From an uncultured Bacilli bacterium (GTDB taxonomy: Bacteria > Bacillota_I > Bacilli_A > RF39 > UBA660): a stretch of 12,143 bases of DNA. Of the stretch, positions 1-6,506 are shown one piece after another. Within the stretch, counting starts at the first letter, position 1. Every line of letters starts with the position of its first letter. Both the position numbers and the translations under genes were made by a program. Location of the stretch: NCBI GenBank assembly GCA_944358565.1, contig CALVRK010000021.1, positions 1-12,143 on the forward strand. The letters are read 5' to 3'. The notes under the pieces are model-generated. The model ran no database searches, was not told the DNA's origin, and worked only from the letters and a program-made list of their open reading frames with translations.

Positions 1-503
1 AGCCTTAGGTTTCTGTGAAGTAGAAAAAGCTTACCGTGAGGTAAGCTAATGTCAAAATTTATTTTGGCATTTTGTTCGTTTAGTAAATATACACCAAAGG
101 AAAGATATAAGGCGAAAAATAACCATATTAAATATGGAATATTTATTAAACCAGATAATTTGTTTTCTTTGTAAAATTTATAAATCATGATTATTACTAA
201 TATTATTAATAAAATAATCCATATAAAAGCTAATAGATACCATTTAAATATAAAGAAGATGATTGACCAAAGACCGTTTACGATTAACTGAGTATAGTAA
301 ATGGTTTTATTTTGCTCTTTTTGCTTATAAAAGCTATAACCCATTATGATATATAGGATAGTCCAAACAATTGGAAATACTATTCCTGGAGGAGATAGTG
401 GTGGTTTATTTAAGTTTTGGTAATTCATAAATGGACTAATAATTAAACCTACTATTCCTCCCATGATTACCGGAATTAAAATATTTTTAATTAAATTTTT
501 CAT
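1..503 (-). CDS. tspO: TspO/MBR family membrane protein, 3' end off the left edge
   Basis: My reverse-strand reading gives an open frame from the ATG at 503-501 to the window edge, 167 codons with no stop. TspO/MBR proteins are five-helix membrane proteins that bind porphyrins and other hydrophobic ligands. Family features are clear: a PPLSPPG segment (34-40) followed by FPIVWTILYIIMGY (43-56), QLIVNGLWSIIFF (72-84), and a last helix LIWLFFALYLSFGVYLLN (125-142). Helices lie near 6-24, 41-60, 72-92, 92-112 and 122-141. The GGTGAT ribosome site sits 4 bases upstream of the ATG. Family members normally end soon after the final LN, near residue 142-155, but this frame continues through a terminator hairpin, so an indel near the 3' end is possible. 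The family call is firm; the physiological ligand is unknown. It is divergent from the response regulator gene, with 67 bases between starts. Confidence 0.87.
   Translation of the reverse strand, partial: MKNLIKNILIPVIMGGIVGLIISPFMNYQNLNKPPLSPPGIVFPIVWTILYIIMGYSFYKQKEQNKTIYYTQLIVNGLWSIIFFIFKWYLLAFIWIILLIILVIIMIYKFYKENKLSGLINIPYLIWLFFALYLSFGVYLLNEQNAKINFDISLPHGKLFLLHRNLR
23..47 (-). terminator. Intrinsic terminator for tspO
   Basis: On the minus strand an 8-bp perfect stem, AGCTTACC/GGTAAGCT, closes a 4-base loop and is followed at once by a run of five T (plus-strand A tract 24-28). On the plus strand no T run follows, so it should act only on minus-strand transcripts. It lies inside the open frame of the tspO tail, which is odd. 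Confidence 0.75.
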
Positions 504-544
504 TATTATCACCAGTACTAGTATATGTAAATCAAGTAATTTTA

Positions 545-553
545 TGATATACT
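545..553 (+). promoter_or_regulatory. Candidate extended -10 promoter of the two-component operon
   Basis: TG-A-TATACT matches an extended -10 element, with no good -35 at 16-18 bp upstream. The transcript would start about position 560, almost on top of the AAGGTGAT ribosome site (558-565), giving a very short leader. A mirror-image TATACT on the minus strand at 525-520 could serve tspO, again with a poor -35. Both are weak calls. Confidence 0.4.
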
Positions 554-570
554 AAAAAAGGTGATTAATC

Positions 571-1236
571 ATGCAGAAAATATTAATTATTGAAGATGAA
601 ATTAAAATTAGAGAAGAGCTTTCTAGTTTTTTAAAAAATAATGGATATGAAGTTTTGATTATAGATAAATTTGAAAATACATTAGCTGATATTTTGAAGA
701 TGGATGCCGATTTAATTTTAATGGATATTAATATACCGGGAATTAATGGGATGCATTTATGTAAAGAAATTAGAAAAGAGAAAAAGACACCAATTATTAT
801 TGTGACAAGTAGAAATAGTGAGATGGATGAACTTATATGTATGAATTATGGAGCGGATGATTTTATAACTAAACCTTATAATTTGCAGATTTTACTAGCG
901 CATATGGAAGCTGTTTTAAAAAGAAGTAAACCAGATGTTAGTTATGTTTTGGAATATGAGGGAATGAAGGTTAATTTATCTAAAGGAATTATTGAATATA
1001 ATGATGAAAATGTTTTACTTACTAAAAATGAACTTTCTATTTTGAGTTATTTACTTGAAAATAGAGGTAAGGTTGTATCCCGAGATGATTTAATAAGCCA
1101 CTTATGGGATAGTGAAATGTTTGTGGATGATAATACTTTAACAGTTAATATTACGAGATTACGCAAGAAATTAGAGGAAGTGGGTTTTAATAATGTTATT
1201 GAAACTAGAAGAGGATGGGGTTATATCATATTATGA
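571..1236 (+). CDS. OmpR-family response regulator, BceR-like
   Basis: A 221-residue DNA-binding response regulator. The receiver domain (about 1-118) has the acidic pair E8/D9, the phosphoacceptor D52 in LILMDINIPG, T79 and K101 before P102. The C-terminal winged helix (about 125-220) carries the typical LTKNELSILSYLLENRGKVV segment and ends in RRGWGYII. The ATG follows AAGGTGAT (558-565). The stop overlaps the kinase start as ATGA (1233-1236), so the two are translationally coupled. Next to a BceS-type kinase and a BceAB-type transporter, it most likely activates the transporter promoter through the inverted repeat at 2610-2631. The family is certain; the Bce subgroup rests on neighbours and operator. 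Other OmpR-family roles cannot be excluded from this protein alone. Confidence 0.93.
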   Translation: MQKILIIEDEIKIREELSSFLKNNGYEVLIIDKFENTLADILKMDADLILMDINIPGINGMHLCKEIRKEKKTPIIIVTSRNSEMDELICMNYGADDFITKPYNLQILLAHMEAVLKRSKPDVSYVLEYEGMKVNLSKGIIEYNDENVLLTKNELSILSYLLENRGKVVSRDDLISHLWDSEMFVDDNTLTVNITRLRKKLEEVGFNNVIETRRGWGYIIL

Positions 1237-2279
1237 AGTTTATAGATTATTTTAAAGAGAGAATTCCTTTAATTTTTGTATATTTTGTGGTAATTATTTT
1301 GATTATATGTATTTTGCTGGTGTTTAGAGTTTTTTATACGGGTATTATGATGGTTTTATTTTTATTAATTATTTTAGGTTTATTTATGTTTTTTTATAGA
1401 TTTTACCAGAAGAAAAAATTTTATGATAATTTATATAATATTTTGAATAATATTGATAATAAAATACTTATACATGAGATGATGGATGATACTTGTTTTA
1501 TAGAGGGTAAAATTTTATTAGATGTTTTAAGAGAGACTGATAAATATAAGATAGAACAGATAAATAAATATAAGTTTATACAAGAAGAGTTTCAAGAATT
1601 TATGGAACTTTGGGTTCATGAGATTAAAACACCACTTTCGGCCATTAATTTGATTTGTGAAAATAATAAAAATAAAATTACAAATAGTATTAATGAAGAG
1701 GCTAAAAAAATTGATAGTTTTATTGAAATGATTTTATTTTATGCACGAAGTCAAATGCCGGAGAAAGATTATATGATTAAAAAATGTAAGTTAAGTGATA
1801 TAGTAAATAAGGTGATTGTTAGAAATAAAAATAGTTTTTTAGAAAAAAGTATTTGTTTAAATATGCATGATTTAGATGTTTTAGTTAGGACGGATAGTAA
1901 ATGGATGGAATTTATTATTAATCAGATTATTGTTAATAGTATTAAATATGTAGAGGATAATCCACTAATAGAGATATACTCAGAAAGTGATAAAGAAAGT
2001 ATTAGTTTGATTATTCGTGATAATGGGATAGGTATTAATTCTAAAGATTTACCTAGAGTATTTGATAAAGGTTTTACTGGGGAGAATGGTAGAAGTAAAT
2101 ATAATTCGACTGGTATGGGACTTTATTTAGTAAAAAAATTATGTTTAGCTTTAGGTAACAATGTTTTGACCACCAGTACGGAAGGTGAAGGGACGACATT
2201 AAAGATTGTGTTTCCACTTGGTTCTTTTACCGATAAAATGATAGGAGATGAAAAAAATGGGTTTAAAAGTAAAGAGTAA
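1233..2279 (+). CDS. Intramembrane-sensing sensor histidine kinase, BceS-like
   Basis: From the coupled ATG at 1233 the protein is 348 residues. An ATG 18 bases upstream (1215) is in frame but has its purine-rich site directly against the codon, so I prefer 1233. Two helices (about 11-31 and 37-56) are joined by only a few residues, so there is no extracellular sensor domain, the mark of the intramembrane-sensing kinases of Bce modules. The H box is FMELWVHEIKTPLSAI with phospho-acceptor H129, and the ELWVHEIKTP wording is typical of BceS relatives. The ATPase domain has N235 in QIIVNSIKYV, DNGIGI (263-268), FDKGFTG (277-283) and TGMGLYLV (293-300). In known systems such kinases do not sense peptide themselves but read the activity of the partner ABC permease. 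The 3' end overlaps the next gene by 23 bases. Confidence 0.92.
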   Translation: MKFIDYFKERIPLIFVYFVVIILIICILLVFRVFYTGIMMVLFLLIILGLFMFFYRFYQKKKFYDNLYNILNNIDNKILIHEMMDDTCFIEGKILLDVLRETDKYKIEQINKYKFIQEEFQEFMELWVHEIKTPLSAINLICENNKNKITNSINEEAKKIDSFIEMILFYARSQMPEKDYMIKKCKLSDIVNKVIVRNKNSFLEKSICLNMHDLDVLVRTDSKWMEFIINQIIVNSIKYVEDNPLIEIYSESDKESISLIIRDNGIGINSKDLPRVFDKGFTGENGRSKYNSTGMGLYLVKKLCLALGNNVLTTSTEGEGTTLKIVFPLGSFTDKMIGDEKNGFKSKE

Positions 2280-2601
2280 TAGAAATGAAAATGATGTTTT
2301 AAGTTTTAAGGTTGATGATATGGACTTTGTTTTTTCTTTGGATAATATAGATAAAAAGATAAAATTAAATGAAAAAAGTACTATGTTACTTAAAGAAGCC
2401 ATAAAAGGCAATAAAGAACTTTCTAAAAGTAAGAAGAAAATTGTAGCTGGGGATTATGAAGTTAAACTGGATGCGAGTGAAGAAGTTAATAATTTATGGA
2501 TTATAGCTTTGGATAAGTTGCTTGAATATAGGTTAATTGAAAAAGAGGGCAAAGACTATACAGTTACATCTAAAGGCATAAAGTATTATGAAACTCTTTA
2601 G
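2257..2601 (+). CDS. Small uncharacterised protein with winged-helix-like C-terminus, in the Bce module
   Basis: A 114-residue soluble protein of unknown function. I take the ATG at 2257 because AGGAG (2243-2247) lies 9 bases before it; the in-frame ATG at 2248 abuts that site and would have no proper spacing. The start is inside the kinase gene, so it is translated from the same message. There is no signal peptide or membrane helix, and Lys/Glu content is high. Residues 38-114 have a helix-rich stretch (LNEKSTMLLKEAI), then a helix WIIALDKLLEYRLIEKEG and a hairpin-like YTVTSKGIKYYE, a pattern seen at the C-terminal edge of winged-helix domains. That fold is inferred from pattern only. Canonical BceRS-BceAB loci do not carry this gene, so it may be an accessory regulator or a lineage-specific passenger. 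The frame is supported by codon bias, start site and tight coupling. Confidence 0.8.
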   Translation: MGLKVKSNRNENDVLSFKVDDMDFVFSLDNIDKKIKLNEKSTMLLKEAIKGNKELSKSKKKIVAGDYEVKLDASEEVNNLWIIALDKLLEYRLIEKEGKDYTVTSKGIKYYETL

Positions 2602-2612
2602 GGAGTTTTTTT
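2591..2612 (+). terminator. Weak intrinsic terminator ending the two-component operon
   Basis: The stem AAACTC (2591-2596) pairs with GAGTTT (2603-2608), with a possible T-G pair inside, followed by T up to 2612. The loop contains the stop codon of the small gene. The stem is AT-rich, so some readthrough into the transporter genes is plausible. Confidence 0.6.
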
Positions 2613-2631
2613 CTTACAAAAGTGTAAGAAA
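2610..2631. promoter_or_regulatory. BceR-type operator (inverted repeat)
   Basis: A 9-bp perfect inverted repeat TTTCTTACA/TGTAAGAAA around AAAG contains TTACA-N4-TGTAA, matching the TNACA-N4-TGTAA pattern I recall for BceR-like regulators. A further TGTAAG half-site at 2633-2638 repeats the right arm exactly 10 bp, one helical turn, downstream. The site lies just upstream of the -35 of the transporter promoter, a position suited to an activator. The 4-base spacer and the lack of a following T run argue against a terminator. Confidence 0.82.
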
Positions 2632-2647
2632 TTGTAAGGTTAATAAA

Positions 2648-2676
2648 TTGTTATATAAAAAGCATGTGAGTATAAT
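2648..2676 (+). promoter_or_regulatory. Promoter of the ABC transporter operon
   Basis: TTGTTA (2648-2653), a 17-bp spacer and a perfect TATAAT (2671-2676) form a SigA-type promoter. Expected transcription start is about 2683, leaving roughly 14 bases of leader that hold the GAGGTG ribosome site. The imperfect -35 fits dependence on the activator bound just upstream. Confidence 0.8.
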
Positions 2677-2696
2677 TAGTGGCAGAGGTGGGAAAA

Positions 2697-3464
2697 ATGG
2701 ATAAAATTTTGAAAGTTTCTAATGTTGAGAAGTATTATGGAAATCGCTTTAATTTAACTAAGGCGATCGATAATATTTCATTTGATGTTTTAGAAGGTGA
2801 ATTTGTTGGAATTATGGGAGCTTCTGGCTCTGGTAAAACAACTTTATTAAACTGCATTTCAACAATTGATAAAGTAACTAGTGGTCATATTTTAATTAAT
2901 GGAGTAGATGTGACAGAACTTAAGGGTGATAAGTTAAACAAATTTAGAAGAGAAGATTTAGGTTTTATTTTTCAAGATTTTAATTTACTTGACACTTTGA
3001 CGGGTTATGAGAATATCGCTCTTGCTTTAACTATTCAGGGTAGAAAACCAAAAGAGATTGATAGTAAGATTAAGGATGTAGCTAAAACACTTAATATTAC
3101 CCATGTTTTAAATAAATATCCTTATCAGATGAGTGGTGGTGAGAAGCAAAGAGTTGCCTCGGCTAGAGCGATTATTACGAATCCTAAATTAATTTTAGCA
3201 GATGAGCCAACGGGAGCTTTGGATAGTAAAAGTAGTAGAATGTTACTTGAAAAGTTAGGTGAACTTAATAATAATTTAAAAGCAACTATTTTGATGGTTA
3301 CACATGATGCTTTTACAGCGAGTTACTGCTCTAAGATATATTTTATTAAAGATGGAAAAATTTTTAATGAATTAATTAGGGGGAATGATTCTAGAAAAGA
3401 GTTTTTTGATAAGATAATTGATGTTGTCACTTTACTTGGAGGGGATATGAATGATGCTCTTTAA
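2697..3464 (+). CDS. ABC transporter ATP-binding protein, BceA-like
   Basis: A 255-residue ATPase. The ATG at 2697 has GAGGTG (2685-2690) 6 bases upstream. An in-frame GTG at 2679 would start before the predicted transcription start, so it is rejected. Motifs: Walker A GASGSGKT (41-48), Q-loop Q93 in FIFQDFNLLD, signature MSGGEKQR (145-152), Walker B LILADE (165-170) followed by PTGALD, and switch H203 in MVTHD. The wording matches the MacB/LolD/BceA group of ATPases that drive FtsX-type permeases by mechanotransmission. It overlaps the permease gene by 14 bases. In a Bce module it powers release of peptide antibiotics from their lipid II-cycle targets and signalling to the kinase. Substrate cannot be read from the sequence. 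Confidence 0.95.
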   Translation: MDKILKVSNVEKYYGNRFNLTKAIDNISFDVLEGEFVGIMGASGSGKTTLLNCISTIDKVTSGHILINGVDVTELKGDKLNKFRREDLGFIFQDFNLLDTLTGYENIALALTIQGRKPKEIDSKIKDVAKTLNITHVLNKYPYQMSGGEKQRVASARAIITNPKLILADEPTGALDSKSSRMLLEKLGELNNNLKATILMVTHDAFTASYCSKIYFIKDGKIFNELIRGNDSRKEFFDKIIDVVTLLGGDMNDAL

Positions 3465-5436
3465 GTTATCTATTAAGAATATTAAAAAAAGTTTTAAAGA
3501 TTATGCAATATACTTTTTAACTTTGGTACTTGGTGTGGCAATATTTTATGTATTTAATGCATTAGATAGTCAGGAAGCCATGTTAAAGTTAACGGTAGCT
3601 GAAAAAGAGATTATCGCACTTATGAATGAATTTTTAAGCGGAGTTTCTGTTTTAGTGGCTATTATATTAGGATTTTTAGTTATTTATGCGAGCAGGTTTT
3701 TGATTAAAAGGAGAAAAAAGGAATTTGGTATTTATTTTACTTTAGGTATGGGTAAGAGACAAGTTTCAAAAATTCTTTTAATGGAAACGGTAATAATAGG
3801 TTTAATTTCACTTGCTGTAGGACTTATTTTAGGAATAATTGCTTCACAGTTTATGAGTATTGTGGTAGCTAAACTTTTTGAAGCTGATATGTCGCGTTTT
3901 GAATTTGTCTTTTCAAAAGGGGCTATGTTTAAGACTATTATTTATTATGCAATTATTTATGTAATAGTTATGATATTTAATGTGTTTGCCGTTACTAAAT
4001 ATAAATTAATTGATTTACTTACAGCTTCTAAAAAAGGTGAAAAAATTAAAATACGTAATTTAACTATTTCAGTATTGTTATTTATGATTGCGGTTGGAAT
4101 ACTTGGTTATGCTTATTATTTAGCTACTCAAAGACTTGATAGTTTAGATTTATTTGGACTTTCTATATTACTTGGGATTATTGGAACATTTTTACTATTT
4201 TTTGGTATTTCTGGTTTTATTTTGAAGTTAGTTCAAAGTAATAAAAAAATATATTTAAAAGGTTTAAATATATTTACTTTAAGACAGATAAATAGTAAGG
4301 TTAACACGGCAGTGTTTTCAATGAGTATTATTTGTTTACTTTTATTTTTTACAATTACTATTTTTTCGTCAGCTTGGAGTATTAATGTAAGTTTGAAAAA
4401 TGATTTAGTTTATGGGACACCAGCTGATGTAGTTATTACATCTTATGCGGAAGAGACAAAAAATGTAAAGGAAGATATTTTAGATAAAGTAGGATATAGT
4501 ACTGATAATTTCAGTGGCTATGTCGAAGGTAATACTTATGGATTTGAAAGTGTGACTGTTGGAAGTTTACTTACGCCAATATTAGATGATGTATTAAAAG
4601 ATTATCCTAATTTAATGGTTGATAATTATTTACCAGTTATGAAGATATCTGATTACAATAAATTTGCGGCATTTTATGGAAGAGATACTTATAGGCTTAA
4701 GGATGATGAGTTTATATTAGTGGCAGATTATGCACAAATGATAGATTATGAAAATAAGGCTTTAGAAAAAGGTGTGACGATTAAAATTGGTGATAAGAGG
4801 TATCATAATAAATATAAAGAGTGCACTGAAGGTTTAATATTGATGAGTGGTAACAAGAGTAATACTGGTATTGTAGTTGTACCTGATAGTGTAGATATTA
4901 GCTTTAGTGAAACAATTAGAAGTTATTTAGCGGCTAATTACAAAGGTGATAAAAATAAAGCTGAGGAAAATTTAATGAAATATATGGATGAGATAAATTC
5001 TAATGGAGCTGTGGCTGATACAAAAATAGATATTTATGCCGCTAGCACTGGTTTAAGAGCTATTATGATATTTATCGGTTTATATTTAGGGGTAATATTT
5101 TTGATTTCATCGGCAGCGATACTTGCTTTGAAGGAACTTTCTGATAGCAGTGATAATAAAGAGAAATATCAAATGTTAAGACGTATTGGTGTGGATGATA
5201 AAAAGTTAAATAAAGCTTTATTTGTTCAGGTTGGTATATTCTTTATGTTTCCACTTGTAATTGCCATTATTCATTCAATTTTTGGTATAATGTGTGCGAA
5301 TATAATTATGGAAAGTATGAGTGTGACTAGTAATATGACTTCAATACTTACAACGGCATTACTTATTGTAATTATTTATGGAGGATATTTTCTAGTTACT
5401 TATATGACAAGTAAACGAATTATAAATGAAAAATAA
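3451..5436 (+). CDS. ABC transporter permease, BceB-like, with large extracellular domain
   Basis: A 661-residue permease, the usual BceB length. The site GGAGGGG (3438-3444) precedes ATG 3451; the next codon is also ATG, so the start may be one residue later. Ten helices fit near 18-38, 60-82, 108-136, 160-182, 204-224, 235-258, 285-305, 538-560, 592-612 and 634-652. The FtsX-type core is visible in RRKKEFGIYFTLGMGKRQ (87-104) and again in KEKYQMLRRIGVDDKKL (570-586). About 225 residues (311-535) between helices 7 and 8 form the extracellular domain that distinguishes BceB proteins and is thought to set ligand specificity. The N-terminus LFKLSIKNIKKSFKDYAIYFLTL is typical. It should complex with the preceding ATPase and the kinase. 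The actual peptide recognised is unknown. Confidence 0.94.
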   Translation: MMLFKLSIKNIKKSFKDYAIYFLTLVLGVAIFYVFNALDSQEAMLKLTVAEKEIIALMNEFLSGVSVLVAIILGFLVIYASRFLIKRRKKEFGIYFTLGMGKRQVSKILLMETVIIGLISLAVGLILGIIASQFMSIVVAKLFEADMSRFEFVFSKGAMFKTIIYYAIIYVIVMIFNVFAVTKYKLIDLLTASKKGEKIKIRNLTISVLLFMIAVGILGYAYYLATQRLDSLDLFGLSILLGIIGTFLLFFGISGFILKLVQSNKKIYLKGLNIFTLRQINSKVNTAVFSMSIICLLLFFTITIFSSAWSINVSLKNDLVYGTPADVVITSYAEETKNVKEDILDKVGYSTDNFSGYVEGNTYGFESVTVGSLLTPILDDVLKDYPNLMVDNYLPVMKISDYNKFAAFYGRDTYRLKDDEFILVADYAQMIDYENKALEKGVTIKIGDKRYHNKYKECTEGLILMSGNKSNTGIVVVPDSVDISFSETIRSYLAANYKGDKNKAEENLMKYMDEINSNGAVADTKIDIYAASTGLRAIMIFIGLYLGVIFLISSAAILALKELSDSSDNKEKYQMLRRIGVDDKKLNKALFVQVGIFFMFPLVIAIIHSIFGIMCANIIMESMSVTSNMTSILTTALLIVIIYGGYFLVTYMTSKRIINEK

Positions 5437-5459
5437 TCAGTGTTATCTGGTTATTTTTT
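5432..5459 (+). terminator. Intrinsic terminator of the ABC transporter operon
   Basis: The stem AATAATCAG (5432-5440) pairs with CTGGTTATT (5447-5455) with one G-T pair and a 6-base loop, then T through 5459. The left arm contains the permease stop codon TAA (5434-5436). Confidence 0.8.
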
Positions 5460-5460
5460 G

Positions 5461-5690
5461 GTTATTGATTGACGGGATATTAAGAAGATGTACAGTTCCA
5501 ATTTGTGACCGCAAGGAAAAAAATATGTCTAAGAGTTTATCTTATGTTATATATATGTGATGATATGAAATTAATAAGAACCAATTTTGCTTTAAAAATT
5601 TTTTTCTAATTTAGATGTTATTTATTAAAAGGTTAATGGAAAAATAATTATTAAGGATTTTTACCAAAAAATATAGTTAAAAGTAAGCTA
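5461..5690. other. Intergenic stretch with no assignable function
   Basis: About 230 bases between the transporter terminator and the deoD promoter. Positions 5470-5520 are richer in G/C than the rest; 5530-5690 is nearly all A/T. I see no tRNA, recognised riboswitch, long inverted repeat or convincing coding frame. A 44-codon frame (5426-5560) and a 13-codon frame near 5566 exist but look fortuitous. It could be a decayed gene or a small RNA region. Confidence 0.5.
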
Positions 5691-5695
5691 AAGGT

Positions 5696-5724
5696 TTGAC
5701 TTATAAATAGGGGTTTGTTACAAT
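5696..5724 (+). promoter_or_regulatory. Strong promoter of deoD and the M16 genes
   Basis: TTGACT (5696-5701), a 17-bp spacer and TACAAT (5719-5724), with TG one base before the -10 (5716-5717), make a near-consensus SigA promoter with an extended -10. Predicted start is about 5731, leaving about 25 bases of leader, too short for a riboswitch. Confidence 0.85.
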
Positions 5725-5755
5725 TTATTTAGGATAGAAATGGAGAGTGAAGGTT

Positions 5756-6469
5756 ATGACACCACACAATAGTGCGGAAAAGGGAGATATTGCAAAAACA
5801 GTGATTATGCCTGGAGACCCTTTAAGAGCAAAATATATTGCTGAAAAATATTTAACCGATTATAAACTAGTAAATGAAGTTAGAGGAATGTATGCTTATA
5901 CGGGTTTTTATCAAGGTAAAGAAGTGACGGTTATGGCTCATGGTATGGGTATGCCAAGTATGGGAATATACGCTTATGAACTTTATAAGTTTTATGATGT
6001 CGAAGAGATTATTAGAATAGGTTCATGTGGAGCTTATTTAGAGGATATGAAATTATATGATATTATTTTATCCACAGCTTGTTATACTGAAAGTAGTTTT
6101 GCTTTAACATTAAATAATGATTTATGTCATATTGCGTATAGTGATGAGGATTTAAATGTGAAAATTGGGAAAGTTGCTTATCAAAATAATATAAAATTAT
6201 ACCGTGGAATGACGGCTTCATTAGATTGTTTTGATGTTTATGCGACAGATATTAGTAAATTTTTTGACAGAATGCCTAGTGGAGTAAAACCAATTGCGGC
6301 TGAGATGGAAGCTTTTGCTTTATTTTATATAGCTAAAATGCTTGATAAAAAAGCAGCTTGTTTAATGAGCGTTGTTGATTCTAAATATATTAAAGATGTC
6401 GCAACACCAGAGGAGAGAGAAAAAGGTTTAGATAAAATGATAAAACTCGCACTAGATTCGGTTTTATAA
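5756..6469 (+). CDS. deoD: Purine nucleoside phosphorylase, DeoD type
   Basis: A 237-residue enzyme of nucleoside salvage that splits purine (deoxy)nucleosides with phosphate into base and (deoxy)ribose-1-phosphate; DeoD enzymes are cytoplasmic hexamers. Residues known from E. coli DeoD are all in place: H4, MPGDPLR with R24, R43, the phosphate-binding RIGSCG with R87 and S90, EME (183-185) for the sugar, catalytic D208 in SVVDS and partner R221. I use ATG 5756, with GGAGAG (5742-5747) 8 bases upstream. A GTG at 5747 would add three residues but lies on top of that site. The length matches the family. It is the first gene of a likely operon with the M16 pair, 37 bases downstream without a terminator between them. 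Confidence 0.96.
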   Translation: MTPHNSAEKGDIAKTVIMPGDPLRAKYIAEKYLTDYKLVNEVRGMYAYTGFYQGKEVTVMAHGMGMPSMGIYAYELYKFYDVEEIIRIGSCGAYLEDMKLYDIILSTACYTESSFALTLNNDLCHIAYSDEDLNVKIGKVAYQNNIKLYRGMTASLDCFDVYATDISKFFDRMPSGVKPIAAEMEAFALFYIAKMLDKKAACLMSVVDSKYIKDVATPEEREKGLDKMIKLALDSVL

Positions 6470-6506
6470 CTAGTGTTTTGGGGTATACTAATATGGGGGT
6501 GCTAAA

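Noticed and set aside
28..47. The hairpin as a second BceR-type site (TTACC-N4-GGTAA resembles TTACA-N4-TGTAA)
   Set aside because: Both arms differ at a key base, and the T run on the minus strand plus its position after tspO fit a terminator better.
516..523. TACTAGTA palindrome in the tspO/regulator divergent region
   Set aside because: Only 8 bp in AT-rich sequence with no second copy; chance is likely.
2199..2411. A 70-codon minus-strand frame across the kinase and small-gene junction
   Set aside because: It lies opposite two well-supported coding frames, has no promoter or ribosome site, and its Phe/Ser-rich content is what the reverse of Lys/Glu-rich coding sequence gives.
5426..5560. 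A 44-codon frame starting inside the permease gene, with a hydrophobic stretch and two cysteines
   Set aside because: It runs through the permease terminator, has no ribosome site, and uses codons (CTG, CGC, GGG) uncommon in the real genes here.
5600..5755. Possible purine riboswitch or other leader RNA ahead of deoD
   Set aside because: The strong promoter at 5696-5724 leaves only about 25 bases of leader, and no conserved aptamer core is visible upstream.
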